From the NCBI GenBank assembly GCA_014925825.1, contig JACGCK010000018.1:186001-250000 (forward strand): a stretch of DNA of 64,000 nt, read 5' to 3'. Source of the DNA: Pholiota molesta. Lineage: Eukaryota > Basidiomycota > Agaricomycetes > Agaricales > Strophariaceae. A program made the translations under genes and the position numbers. The notes beneath the pieces are model-generated. The model was not told the origin of the DNA. It made no database searches and saw nothing but the letters and a program-made list of their open reading frames with translations. Numbering within the stretch: the first letter of the stretch is position 1; every line of letters starts with the position of its first letter. Below are positions 11,646-23,045 of this stretch, piece by piece.

Positions 11646-12964
11646 CATCGCGGGCAGCGGAGGACGGGGACGCCCGATGCCCGATAGGGGTGTTGGCGGT
11701 TGGGGTGCGGACGGTTCTAGTGGCGCCGGAAGGGTGTTAGAGTAGTTCATGATCGCAGTAGAGCGCGATCATGGAGTTGGCTTTCGCCGGGTTGGGTGGG
11801 GCGTGTGTCGAATCTAGCTGGGTGTGGATGCCTACAATAATCACGGTGAAAAAGGTAATGAACATCCCTTCGTTGCACGTCGTAGTTCCCTTGACGTCGG
11901 CGGTGGTGAAAAGTCGGGTCCAGATCTAAGGGAGACGAATGAAAGAAAAGGAGATTAGGAACGTTATGATGACAGCGTGAATGCGGCCAGAGCATTTCGA
12001 GGATGTACGCTTGATGTACGCACCGTGTTTCACCAGAAGCATGGACGGGAACGCCATCCGTTGCTTCCTTCGTACAGCTCTCCCAAACCAGGCGCGAGAA
12101 CCCTCTTATCCTTACGAAAACTTGCGGTATACATCGACATCTCTAACAAGTATCCGTCCCGGTTTGATATAGGTCCGTGGGATCTCTACAAAGGAACAAC
12201 AGAGCTCCCTGATGCAGTCAGCACAGGAAGCGCGCTGGTTTCTTCTGATACTGATATTCGTTTGACCTATCAGATTGGCATATCTCGAAATGAGAACCAT
12301 ACTTAGCAGTAAACAGTCGCCCTCCCTCACATCTATGAATCAATCTCTCCAGGCACGATTTGGTCATACCAACGTTGCAGATATAGGTGATTGGGTTCTG
12401 AATGCGCAGGTGCGCGATGCGCGACGGCAGCGACAACTTCGTAAATATTCACTGCATCCTGATAGAAATGGTAAGTGACGCTCATGTTCAGCTTACATCG
12501 AGTACCAGATGCTCCAAATCCGCTTAACAGGGGCCACTGAAAGAGAAGTGAAATTTGATAGCAAACTAGACTTCGGGGCGATATGAAGATAGACGATCCA
12601 TACGATGGCAGCGAGGTGGTGCGAGCGGTACGAATGGCATCTCCAAACTGGGTCAGGGAACTGCGACGACGAGCAGTTCGAGGCCTACAGCAGGCGCGGT
12701 GCGCAGGAGGGCCATGACCGTGGTGAAATAAGGCTCCAGGAGGTCGATAGAGGCTCCCGGTTACATAGGATGGTAGACCGTCGCGCTAATCCTTAGGGCG
12801 TACTTACATGATGGGCGACAAGCAGGCTGTTCCACGTCAGACGTGGGAGGGCGAGCCAGATCGGAACTTGCCGAGGTAGTAATCAACTGGCTGTATCTAA
12901 TTCCTGCTTATGCAGCTTAACTATGCTGCAGCAGCGAAATCGCAAGTGTATATGAGGGACCATG

Positions 12965-13210
12965 TGTTACGATATCCCCCGTTAGCGCCCATCATTTCTA
13001 TTCTTAGTTCACGCATCACGCACTCGCCCACTCGCACGTCACGCATTCACGCATCCTCGATCGCTCAGTACCATTTAGAATACTATATAAACCTACTCTA
13101 CGTTATTTGTATCCTTAGTCGCAGTCTGGTTAATACTACCATCTTCTCCTGCGTCTACTCCGAATACCTTGAGCTCCTCGCTCTATCGATCCCTCAGCGC
13201 GATTCTAACA
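12965..13210 (+). repeat. 5' LTR, 246 bp
   Basis: Direct repeat identical by eye to 18,951-19,196. It contains a TATATAA box at 13,084-13,090. Transcription is inferred to start about 30 nt downstream, near 13,116, which would divide U3 from R. Confidence 0.96.
13084..13127 (+). promoter_or_regulatory. Retroelement promoter: TATA box and inferred RNA 5' end
   Basis: TATATAA at 13,084 is followed 32 nt later by TAGTCGCAGTCT (13,116-13,127). That 12-mer is exactly complementary to the segment just after the LTR (13,213-13,224). The position fits an RNA 5' end that folds back as a primer. Confidence 0.7.
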
Positions 13211-13212
13211 TT

Positions 13213-13224
13213 AGACTGCGACTA
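13213..13224 (+). other. Self-complementary primer binding site
   Basis: AGACTGCGACTA begins 2 nt after the 5' LTR. It is the perfect reverse complement of LTR positions 13,116-13,127, the expected start of the transcript. Tf1/sushi-type elements are known to prime reverse transcription with their own RNA 5' end instead of a tRNA. This arrangement matches that mechanism. I did not match it to any tRNA 3' end. Confidence 0.75.
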
Positions 13225-13594
13225 TTCTATCGAGCCTTATCAACTCGCCCAACCAACGATACCGTTTCCAGAGTCTTCCCCTCCCCCTCAGTCGTCATTG
13301 CAGCCTCTACTCCTAAACAGCGAGCCGCCTACAGGAATAAACACCGAAAATACCAACATCGCCTAGTACAGCCGATCCGCCACAGCTTCTCCCCTACTCA
13401 ACGTCTTTGCGTTGCCGTCGCCGTTCTATATTACAGACTATACATTAACCCACTAGCCGAACCGCTCAACCGCCTTTGAGTATCTAGTCAGCCGCCTTCC
13501 TAAAACCTTCCTCAGCCTACTCGCCTTTCAGTGTCTCGTCAGCCGACCCCCTATCCTACCTCCTAGCGATCTCGCTCAGTTCAGTTCCCCTATT

Positions 13595-14930
13595 ATGGCC
13601 GATAATCTTCATAACGTTCCTATGCCCGACTTGACTGTTCGCCCGACAACGCTCTACTCGCCCAAGCCCAGGCCAATAATATTGCCTTACAAGCTCAAGC
13701 TCAAGCTCAAGCTCAAGCGGCTACTGTAGACCCCGCCTATGCAGGCCTCTCCCTTTTCCACCTCCTTCTCCTGAGGTCAACGTCGCTGGACTCCCTCCGC
13801 TCGAACGCGCTATTCTCGAGATGGCCAATACCCATCAAGCCACTCAGAACATCCTCCAGAATATGACGCAGATACTTGGACAGCTCACAGTGGGACCCAA
13901 CGCCGCTCCCTCCACTGATCGGACTGGACCGCCTCCCACTCTTTCCGGCAAGAAAGTATCCGTAGCTAATCCTCAACACTTCGACGGCGATCCTCGCAAT
14001 TTCGAAACTTTTATCACTTCAATTGATATCTGTTTATGGCCGATCCCTATACCTATGCGACCCACACTACCAAAATCTATTACGTCCTATCCTACATGAC
14101 CAAGAAGTTCGCCGCTCAATGGGCTCAACGCATGGTCCACAGCATCAACGTCGGCAGCTATATCATCACCACATGGGAAGCTTCCGCGAACATCTTAAGA
14201 ACACGTTCGAGAACGCCGACCGCAGAAATCAAGCTCAGCAAAAGCTTCTTGCCCTCAGACAAGGCGCTCTAACGGCCGAAGAATTCTTCATTCAATTCGA
14301 CGAGTACTACCTCGAATCTGGATTTAACGAAGTTGCCGCTATTCACTACGTCAAGCAGGCTGTTCGAGATGGGCTCATTAGCGCATCGCTACGTCTCCTT
14401 CTCCTCCTGAACCTACGACGAATGGAAGACTATGATCATTCGCCTCACCGCCAATTTCGTCAGAATAACGCTAGGCGACAAGCGTTTCCTTCCACCGTTC
14501 CTTTAGCAGTGCCAAATTCGCTCCCCAGATCTCGCTCGACTTCTCCTGCTATGTCCAGCGCCGCTTCCAATGCTCCCACACCAGAATTATCTCCGAACAT
14601 TACTACGACATCTGGAGTCCAGCCTGGCATGGCGCCCCTATGCAGATCGACCCGTCTCCACATCCACGTCGCTCGCCAACATTCGCTGCTATAATTGCAA
14701 CACCATGGGACATTATGGATATCAATGCCCTCACCCAGACTCTCGGCCTAATCGACGAACCAACGCGCCTTCGAAGAGAGCCGCGACCGCAAGTCAAAAC
14801 ATAGCCAAATGATCGCCGGCCTTGGGGACCACGAAAAGGAACACGTCATCCGCGCGCTACAAGAGACTCATATCATCGAGGAACTACAGACCGAGGAGGA
14901 TAACGCTGAGGATTTTCGGGACCTAGACGA
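13595..14930 (+). pseudogene. gag: gag region of the retroelement, frame-shifted
   Basis: An ATG at 13,595 opens a frame that shifts near 13,645, 13,745, 14,030, 14,180 and 14,650. Recognisable parts are an AQ-rich repeat (a CAAGCT hexamer repeat near 13,690), a capsid-like segment including PQHFDGDPRNFETF and TTWEAF-type sequence, an RREHL/NTFENADRRNQAQQKLL stretch split across frames, and a CCHC zinc knuckle (CYNCNTMGHYGYQC, near 14,690-14,735). Breaks are indels rather than point stops. They may be real decay or assembly errors. Confidence 0.8.
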
Positions 14931-15419
14931 ATGAAGAACACGTCTTCGTCTACTCATACTAGCAGAATAGATACACCAACTAATCCAACTATTTCTGCCC
15001 ACAAACTCGTGTCATCAAACGTCCTCATTGAAGTCTTAACTGATGAGATTTTTATTAGAACACTGAACCCTTGCCAGAATGACTGTGTCCTTCACCACAT
15101 CGACGACGTTGACGCGTCGACCTATAAACTTCCACATCAAGACTTGCCTTATAAGGAAACAGGATCTACCCGAACGCTACGCCGTTTAAGGCAATTCTAT
15201 ACAAACACGCTAGCCGTGACCACATACTACAGAACTGGATGCCTAAACCTCGCTGGAAAGAGATAAATGATCACCTCATCCAAGCGCTATGTTTTCTCGA
15301 CGAAGACCTCGCTTTGAACGTTCTACTCCAACTCAAAAAACCCAAACACGTCATATCTAAACTTGATTCTAATTCCGTACTCGTCCCAACGAAGATTACA
15401 CTTCCTAACGGGACGATTC

Positions 15420-16194
15420 CGTCGTCTGGACTCCGGAAAATCTACTCGATTGCGGAGCTACGAATCAATACGTGCACGAAAACTACGTCCGAAAAAACGG
15501 CTGGAAAATCGATCCATTACCCCATCCCATTCCCGTCTACAACGCCGACGGCTCCATCAATCAATCTGGCGCAATCAAGGCTACCATAGAACTTAACATC
15601 CAAATCAAAGATCACTTCGAACGAAGACAATTCGCCGTTACTAACATCGGGATTCCGATATGATCCTTGGCTTTTCCTGGCTAAAATTCCATAACCCACT
15701 CGTCGACTGGCAAACTGGAGATCTCTGTTTCTCTCGTTGCCCTGTTTCTTGCAATACCGCACCCGAATTAAATTCACCTTCTCCGATACCTACCACACTT
15801 CATGGTCCTGATCACGACCATATTCGACTCCTTGATAACGGCGACCACTTCTACTTTAACGACGATTTCCAAGAACCACCAGAAACTTGGGAAACCGCCA
15901 TCTCAGCCGAACTCCACGAGGGCGAAACAATGCTTTGCGTCGATATCTTACCCTTAGAAAACGAATATATTCGAGCGATTAAAATTGACGACAGATTACC
16001 CGAACAAACGAACTACGCCGCCAACAAGCCAACGATACTGACAAGTACATAAAGGAATTTCCCTCCGTCTTCGAACGCAAAGACTTCGACCGCCTACCAC
16101 CCGAACGACCCTGGGACCACGCCATCGAACTCAAGCCGGATGCTAAACCCGTCACCAGCAAGATATATCCTCTTCGAGAAGCGAGCAGAAGGAA
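15420..16194 (+). pseudogene. Retroelement protease and pol N-terminus, frame-shifted
   Basis: The aspartic protease signature reads LDCGATNQYVHENYV (near 15,448), followed by GIP and ILGFSWLKFHNPLVDW (near 15,660) in a different frame, so a single-base indel separates them. A further shift near 16,050 precedes EFPSVFERKDF and PPERPWDHAIELKP. Another shift near 16,185 leads into the open pol frame. D-C-G-A replaces the more common D-S/T-G-A, as in some related elements. Confidence 0.75.
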
Positions 16195-18939
16195 TTGGAC
16201 ACTTTCATCGAAGAGCAACTACGCACAGGCCGAATACGACCTTCAAAATCGCCTATCGCTTCACCTTTCTTCTTCGTCAAGAAAAAGGATGGTTCGCTAC
16301 GCCCCGTTCAGGACTACCGCAAACTCAATGAGATGACGATTCGAAATCAATACCCCTTACCGCTTGTATCAGAACTCATGGACAAGCTTAAAGGCGCCAA
16401 GTACTTCACCAAGCTCGACGTTCGCTGGGGCTTCAACAACATACGAATCAAACGAGGCGACGAGTACAAGGCCGCCTTCGTTACCAACAGAGGCCTCTTC
16501 GAACCCCTTGTTATGTTTTTTGGTCTGACGAACTCCCCTGCTACTTTTCAAAATATGATGAACGATTTATTCAAGGACCTCATTCTCGAAGGACACGTCA
16601 TCGTTTATATGGACGACATTCTCATATTTACGAACGACAAACGCTTACACGCCAAGATCACTCGTCAAGTTCTCCAGATACTCAAAGATAACAACCTGTA
16701 TCTCAAACCCGAAAAGTGTGAATTCGACAAGACCGAAGTCGAATACCTCGGCGTCATAGTCTCCGAAGGCCGTCTCCGCATGAGCCCCAACAAAGTCCTT
16801 GCAATCGCCGAATGGCCAACGCCCAAATCGAAAAAAGAACTCCAGCAATTCCTAGGTTTCCTCAATTTCTATCGTCGTTTCATTAAAGATTTCGCCAAAC
16901 TTGCTACGCCACTCCACTATCTCACCGGTAACAAACCTTGGGCCTGGAGTTCCTTCGAAGACTTAGCTTTCCACGACCTCAAGAAGGCCGTCGCTCACGA
17001 TCCCATCCTCACTCTTCCTCTCGATGACGCGCCCTTCCGCATCGAAGCCGACAGCTCTGGATATGCCACTGGCGCTGTTCTATCCCAATTACAGGATTCG
17101 ATCTGGAAACCTGTCGCATTCTTTTCCAAGACTTTAAACGACGTCGAACGCAACTACGATGTCCACGATAGAGAACTACTGTCGATCATGCGCGCTATAA
17201 CCGACTGGCGCCGATACATACTAGGCGCCTCGACCCCCGTCGACATCCTCTCCGACCACCAAAATCTCCAGTACTTTATGAAATCTCAACGACTCAATAG
17301 GCGCCAAGCTCGATGGGCGCTCGAACTATCTGAATATTCATTCACTCTTACTCACAAGCCAGGTTCACACATGATATGCGCTGACGCCTTATCCCGACGA
17401 CCTGATTACGATAAAGGCCATTTCGACAACAACGACATTACGATTCTTCCTGAACACTTAATCTCCCCTAATAAGCGCTCGTCAGCCTCCATCAGCGCTC
17501 TCGCGGAATCGAAAATCTTATCACCATCGTTCCTTCCTCTCATCCAAGGACAACAACAATCCGTACAACATTTCGTACGAGACAATGTCCCAGGCTGGAA
17601 AATCGAAAACGGCCTCATTACCTGGTTTGGACGTATATGGATACCCGACGCTAACGACTTACGCGTCCAGATAATAAAATTGAATCACGATGACCCCACT
17701 GCCGGACACCCAGGCAGATACCGTACAACCGAACTCATCCAACGAGACTATTGGTGGCCCAGCATTTCCCGCGATGTCCAGCGCTACGTAGCTGGCTGCG
17801 CTACGTGTCAGAAATCGAAAATTCTCCGCAACAAACCTCGAGGCTTGCTATCCCCAAACGCAATCCCAGAAGATACTTGGGATATTATTTCCGCCGACCT
17901 CATAGTCGACCTTCCCAAAAGTCAACATCATGACTCAATCTTCGTTATCGTCGATCGTTTATCCAAAATGGTTCGCCTAATCCCAACCAAGAAAACCATT
18001 ACCGCCGAAGGCCTCGCCCGCCACTATAGAGACCACGTCTGGAAGGATTTCGGACTACCCAGAGTTATCATAACAGATCGAGCGTCCATTTTCACTTCCA
18101 ACTTCATGGAAGAACTCAATCGACTCTTAGGTATTCAAACGAATATTTCTACCGCTTACCACCCCCAGACCGACGGACAAACCGAACGACTCAACCAAGA
18201 AATCGAACATTATCTTCGAATCTTCGTCAACGAACGTCAAAACGATTGGGCCGACTGGCTCTCCTGCGCCGAATTCGCCATCAACAACAAAGTCAACTCT
18301 TCGACAGGATATTCACCCTTCTATATCGTCTACGGAAAACATCCCACTCGTCCTTTACAACCTCCCCGAGCGGCAACTTCTCATGTGCCACATGCAACAA
18401 ACTTCGCTGAACAACTCTCCAACCTCCGTAAAGAAACAAAATCGGCGCTCACCCTAGCCGCTCATAAAATGAAATCATCTTACGACAAACGACATCTGGA
18501 ACAAACCTTCCAACCTGGCGACCAAGTTCTTCTCGACGCTTCCCATCTCATCTCAACACGACCATCTAAGAAACTCGATAATCTCCGCTACGGTCCCTTC
18601 ACTATTCTAGCCACTATTGGAAACCGCTCATATAAACTTCGACTTCCAATTTCCTGGCGTATCCACGACGTCTTCCACGTATCGAAATTAACACCTTTCC
18701 ACAAGCCTTCTTTCGAACTACAAAAAACAAATAATTCAAACGACCCCGCTCCGATATCAAACATCACGCCGCCAACGCCAGAATCCATTCTCGAACATCG
18801 CTCACTCCGCAACGGAACCCTATACCTCGTCAAATGGCAAAATCAACCCAACGAAAACACTTCATGGCAACATGAATCAGATCTTCCTAATGACAACGAA
18901 ACCGTCCAACGCTACAAGCACTCCATAGGGATATCTTAA
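16195..18939 (+). CDS. pol: Ty3/gypsy pol: reverse transcriptase, RNase H, integrase, chromodomain (914 aa)
   Basis: An uninterrupted frame. Reverse transcriptase motifs are TKLDVRWGFNNI, LTNSPATFQ and the catalytic VYMDDILIF (near 16,610). RNase H is shown by FRIEADSSGYATGAVLSQ (near 17,040) and YDVHDRELL. Integrase has the HHCC zinc finger (H-x-GRYRTTELI to CATCQ, 17,700-17,815) and the D,D,E core (SADLIVDLP, VIITDRASIF, QTDGQTERLNQEIE). The C-terminus has a chromodomain-like YLVKWQNQPNENTSWQ (near 18,820), which in this clade directs integration toward marked chromatin. The true start lies upstream of the frame breaks; 16,195 is only where this frame opens. Confidence 0.96.
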   Translation: MDTFIEEQLRTGRIRPSKSPIASPFFFVKKKDGSLRPVQDYRKLNEMTIRNQYPLPLVSELMDKLKGAKYFTKLDVRWGFNNIRIKRGDEYKAAFVTNRGLFEPLVMFFGLTNSPATFQNMMNDLFKDLILEGHVIVYMDDILIFTNDKRLHAKITRQVLQILKDNNLYLKPEKCEFDKTEVEYLGVIVSEGRLRMSPNKVLAIAEWPTPKSKKELQQFLGFLNFYRRFIKDFAKLATPLHYLTGNKPWAWSSFEDLAFHDLKKAVAHDPILTLPLDDAPFRIEADSSGYATGAVLSQLQDSIWKPVAFFSKTLNDVERNYDVHDRELLSIMRAITDWRRYILGASTPVDILSDHQNLQYFMKSQRLNRRQARWALELSEYSFTLTHKPGSHMICADALSRRPDYDKGHFDNNDITILPEHLISPNKRSSASISALAESKILSPSFLPLIQGQQQSVQHFVRDNVPGWKIENGLITWFGRIWIPDANDLRVQIIKLNHDDPTAGHPGRYRTTELIQRDYWWPSISRDVQRYVAGCATCQKSKILRNKPRGLLSPNAIPEDTWDIISADLIVDLPKSQHHDSIFVIVDRLSKMVRLIPTKKTITAEGLARHYRDHVWKDFGLPRVIITDRASIFTSNFMEELNRLLGIQTNISTAYHPQTDGQTERLNQEIEHYLRIFVNERQNDWADWLSCAEFAINNKVNSSTGYSPFYIVYGKHPTRPLQPPRAATSHVPHATNFAEQLSNLRKETKSALTLAAHKMKSSYDKRHLEQTFQPGDQVLLDASHLISTRPSKKLDNLRYGPFTILATIGNRSYKLRLPISWRIHDVFHVSKLTPFHKPSFELQKTNNSNDPAPISNITPPTPESILEHRSLRNGTLYLVKWQNQPNENTSWQHESDLPNDNETVQRYKHSIGIS

Positions 18940-18950
18940 AAGGGGGGTAA
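18937..18950 (+). other. Polypurine tract
   Basis: TAAAAGGGGGGTAA lies immediately before the 3' LTR and includes the pol stop codon. This is the usual site for priming of plus-strand DNA. Confidence 0.8.
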
Positions 18951-19196
18951 TGTTACGATATCCCCCGTTAGCGCCCATCATTTCTATTCTTAGTTCACGC
19001 ATCACGCACTCGCCCACTCGCACGTCACGCATTCACGCATCCTCGATCGCTCAGTACCATTTAGAATACTATATAAACCTACTCTACGTTATTTGTATCC
19101 TTAGTCGCAGTCTGGTTAATACTACCATCTTCTCCTGCGTCTACTCCGAATACCTTGAGCTCCTCGCTCTATCGATCCCTCAGCGCGATTCTAACA
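18951..19196 (+). repeat. 3' LTR, 246 bp
   Basis: Same length and, by eye, same sequence as the 5' LTR. It is followed by the CCATG target duplication. Confidence 0.96.
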
Positions 19197-19201
19197 CCAT
19201 G

Positions 19202-20192
19202 TCATATTGACAGACGTACCACGGGGATGGAGAATTCACTGGGAGGGCGATGCATGGACAAAGGTGTGCATGTCAACTGAATCAAATGCGACCCACCACA
19301 GCCAACATGTCCATCCCCTTCTCCAATTCTTATAGCCTCGGCAGGGAAAGGCGTTCTGCACCCTAAACCAGACTAACCTCTCTGATACGAACGCACATCT
19401 CCACGTCAGGTGTGTTCCGCATGTCTTGGCTATATCGATTGACACGCTCGCAACACACTCATACTAAACTTACGTGCTGCCAGGTCTTCGTTTGAATTGC
19501 AATAGTTCGGCCAATTTCTCCCAATATACCTGCCACTTTTTGCACAAATCTATAATGCGGCTCGTTTTTCTCTAACTTGCTTCAATCTTGCTTCGATGCA
19601 ATTGCACACTCTGATGACGCCGGGGGATAGTTCCTCATGTGCGTCCGTCCATTGTCCATACAAAGTCGATGCAACGCCTTCACAGATGCGAGCATCTCCG
19701 CCAGGCTGATTAGACATCCCCGTGGTGTTCTCTCCCTGGCCCAGGCTCTCATAATGGATTAAGTGACATGTCGAAGGCATGGCCGTTCGCTTGATACGTA
19801 CTGATGTTGTGGGCTATAGCATGCGTTGGGTCTCTTCCAGCGCCCAAGTCCTAATTGAACACACCCTCCCAAAAATCATAGGCCAAATTGAGACCCCGTT
19901 CTTTACTATGCTGGAAGTGCGCTTCCATCTGTGGGTACCCTTCTCAGTGGAAGCAATGGGGTGCATTGACTCTTCACTGCTCGTCTAACGAGGGATGTTA
20001 GAACAATAGCACGCGATGCCCTGTCTTATATTACAGCATGAGAATGGCTGGATAACGACCGCTGTAAAGTGTACATGTTTCGCATTACAAAATATTGAGC
20101 TTGTTCCCGCCCGCGGCGCCTGCGTTTCAATTCCGCACCGAGTGTCGATCCAACCACTGACTCCCCTCGCCACTGAAGGAATGGCCTAGTCG
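19202..20192. other. Intergenic, nothing recognised
   Basis: Only short frames. A tRNA-like A-box string near 20,187 has no matching B-box or acceptor stem. Confidence 0.5.
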
Positions 20193-23045
20193 TTAAGATG
20201 CTGTCTTCTTCACCTTCAAACGCGTGCTCCTCCTAAGCTCGGCTGGCGGAGTTTGTGATTCTCGTTTCCGCTTCAGCTTTTTTGGAGATGCCTCTGAAAC
20301 CGAAGGAAGTGTCGGGGATGGAGTCCCATTGACCTGCAGAGGTGGCGAAACGCTGGTTGCAGATGATGCCCTTGTTGGTCTTCTTACATGAAATCCTGTT
20401 GGTGCCTGGGGGGTGGGGGTGGACGTGCTTTTGATATGGTATGGCACAGTGACATCTCTGGCAGAGAACATGGTTTAAATTTAATTAATGAATAATGGAA
20501 TACGTACATTTTGACCTGAACATATTTCAAGCTACCAATATTGATCCAGCGTCGTCCTTCCTTAAGTTCTGTACTACGTCCATCATATTGGAGCACGCGT
20601 TCGCGCAGCAATGCCGCAAGATCCAAGTTTTTAGGTGTATTGCCGAGCATAACCGGGAACCAAGCAAATGCCAGACTGTATAGCCGCAAATGTAAATAAC
20701 CGTCTTTGAGGTAAAGCACTTGTTTGTTCAATTCAGGGTAGGAAACTTCTTCAAACTTGATTTGCCGTTTATTTTCTCCAGGCCTATTAAGCGGGATAGG
20801 TGACTGCGGCATTAGTAATTACATATTGAATGAACTTACTGGGGGAGAATAACTCCGATTATTCGATTTGCTAGGGCCAAATAGCTTCTATCACATACGT
20901 AGTATTCTCCAGCCCGGCATTCATCCTGAAATAAAGTGGAAAAAGCAGTGTCCATGGTGAATTCATGGGTGGCTAGATTTAAAAGCATAGAGTCGAGTTT
21001 GCAAATATTGTCGCACTCCGTTACGGATTGAGTGAATCCACAAAGTAAGAGGCGGATGACGTCACCCAATCCTCCGAGCCGATCGTTGAAGGGTAGGGCC
21101 AAAACGGTAGGCATGTAAGTCTGGAGAGCTGGAGGGTACTTTGAAAGGCAGTCCAAGAAAAAGGCATCAAATTCAGCTTCCATTCTGCGGGAAACGTCTT
21201 CTCGATCCCTAGCCTAAGTTGGGTGGATGTTAGAGGTAATATGCTCGTAAGTGATATGCCGTACTAAAATGGAATGTAAATGACTAACCTGTTGTTTGAC
21301 ACATTCAAAGAAAGCTTCCCAAGGTAAGGACAACAGATCATCAGAGTCACAATGATTCTCCAAAAGCTGCCTTAGATTGAAACAGGCGAAATCATCTGTG
21401 AGCTTAATGCCAGCAGGTGATTTCGGGCAATGGTGTACGAAATGGTGTAAACATGTGTGCAAATCAAGTTGAGTGGAATATTGATTATTGAAAATGACCT
21501 TCCACCAACGACAAGTCAAGTCAATATGCGCCTGATTGGCATCAATATAAAAGTGATGCGATCGCGATCGGTCCATTAAGAAGTCAAAGAGAGAGGCGTG
21601 ATGAAATCGTAGCTTAGCTTCATAGTCGCTAGGCGGTGGAACAAAAACAAGAGCATGGATATCCACCAGAACTCTCCGGACGTCAAGATCTAGAAAAATT
21701 TCGATTTGATCAAGGTATAAGGGACTCGCCGGATGCTTCAGCACAAGGATTGTCAATATCTGTCGAACTTTGGCAGGCTCTGCCACGGAGGAGAGAATGT
21801 GGTGATAGAGCGCGTCAAGTAAAGCAAATGGTGTCTCGCTGCCATGTCCTCGAGCCGACAAGCTAAATATAACATCAAGTCGTTCCGCTGGATGATGACG
21901 AATAGAGTCGACAAATTTCAACACCGTAGCTGCAAAGATAAACTGGCCGGAAGCCTTCGATACGAGGCGATCAACGTCGCTTTCGGAGGGCCATGGGGAA
22001 GGGAGTCGGGGACGGGTGCGCGAGTGTTGTTTGAGGATTTTCTCAAACGTGGAAGTGAGATACAGCCTGATGTCGTCATCTGGCTTGTAGTTATCATCGA
22101 GTACCAGTGATTGCGTGAGCGGATTGAGCGGTCCATTGAAGGCTTCGCGGATTTCGTATTCGGGTCGACTAGCGATAAGGCATATAAGGGGGATATGTCG
22201 AAGCTCCTCCGTAGCTGTCCCTATAATGTGCAGAAGGTCCGCCTGTGCTTCGGGTGTGGGGCCGGCTTCATCCAATCCGTCGAGGATAACAAAAATCGGC
22301 TGCGGCAAGTGCGGTAGTGCTTTCAGAGGCTCCACTATTAGCACGCGCATCTGCGTGGCAATTGCGCGGGAGAATATAGTCGGATCCCGTTCAATCGTGG
22401 TGAGCATGGCGTCTTCGAACTGGGGAGAAAGCGGGAGATCTGATAGGCGATCGTCGCAATTACGCGTGTCGTGTCGTTGCGCCCGGCGGCGGTGCGAGAG
22501 AAGAAGAAGGACGCGGCCTTCGCGCATGCCTCAGCGATGCTTTGTGCGATCGCCGTCTTCCCAGAGCCCGCGGGGCCATACATCCAGATGATGAGCTTGC
22601 GCTGAGCGTTGGACGCACTGATCCACTGCATGATTTCGGCACGAATAGCGACCCGCGTATGGCGGTGGCATTTCGGGCGATCACCGCGTTCGGCGGCATC
22701 ATGAAAAGCCCCTTGGGAAATGTTGTCGAGCAGGCGTGTTAAGCCTAAATGTGTGGTTGTGAATTAGAAGATGAGTTCTTTGCTGCACGAAAAGATCAAT
22801 TATTACCATGACGTTCCCGGCTGCCAGTACTATTATTTCCACGAGCGACCCCACTATGTTCTGCCATTTCTCCTAGGAATACTGCATGGATTAGATATGT
22901 ATGTGTCTCACTGAATGTGAAGATTGTCACCCTGACGTTCTGACTCTACCGAGCGGCCATTGGTCACTGCGTTTCCATTGACATGCGAAATCGTTAGGTT
23001 GCCGATATTAAAATTTGAAGCGTTGGAAAAGTACTGAGTCGTCAT
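20193..23045 (-). CDS. NACHT-domain STAND receptor (NLR-like), one frameshift in the NTPase
   Basis: Cytoplasmic signalling NTPase of the fungal NOD-like type. The N-terminal exon from 23,045 reads MTTQYFSNASNFNIGNLT, a lead seen in many Agaricomycete NACHT proteins. Introns at about 22,933-22,873 and 22,806-22,745 join in frame to ISQGAFHDAAERGD. Walker A is GPAGSGKT (near 22,577-22,554) and Walker B is FVILDGLDEAG (near 22,290), followed by CLIASRPEYEIREAF. A run of four C near 22,424 breaks the frame between ATIAYQIS and QFEDAM. An intron at about 21,290-21,215 joins ECVKQQ to ARDREDVSRRMEAEF. Two more introns lead to a basic tail (KKLKRKRE, RRSTRLKVKK) ending at 20,193. No C-terminal repeat sensor was recognised. 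Alternatively, 21,183-20,193 is a separate small gene. Confidence 0.72.

Larger units (their letters stand above)
12960..19201 (+). mobile_element. Chromovirus-type Ty3/gypsy LTR retrotransposon, very young, internally broken
   Basis: A complete element structure: target-site duplication CCATG (12,960-12,964 and 19,197-19,201), two 246-bp LTRs that begin TGTTAC and end AACA, a self-priming PBS, gag with a zinc knuckle, a protease motif, pol with reverse transcriptase, RNase H, integrase and a terminal chromodomain, and a polypurine tract before the 3' LTR. I see no difference between the two LTRs, which implies very recent insertion. Gag and protease are nonetheless interrupted by multiple frame changes between about 13,640 and 16,190, while the following 2.7 kb of pol is fully open. 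It is inserted in featureless sequence. Confidence 0.97.

Noticed and set aside
12910..13479. Long frame through the 5' LTR as a gene
   Set aside because: It reads through LTR and leader sequence, and the first part is identical to the 3' LTR frame. It has no independent coding evidence.
20100..20200. tRNA-like strings (TTTCAATTCCGC and TGGCCTAGTCG)
   Set aside because: The T-arm-like string precedes the D-arm-like one, and no acceptor stem pairs on either strand. The second string overlaps the coding end of the NACHT gene.
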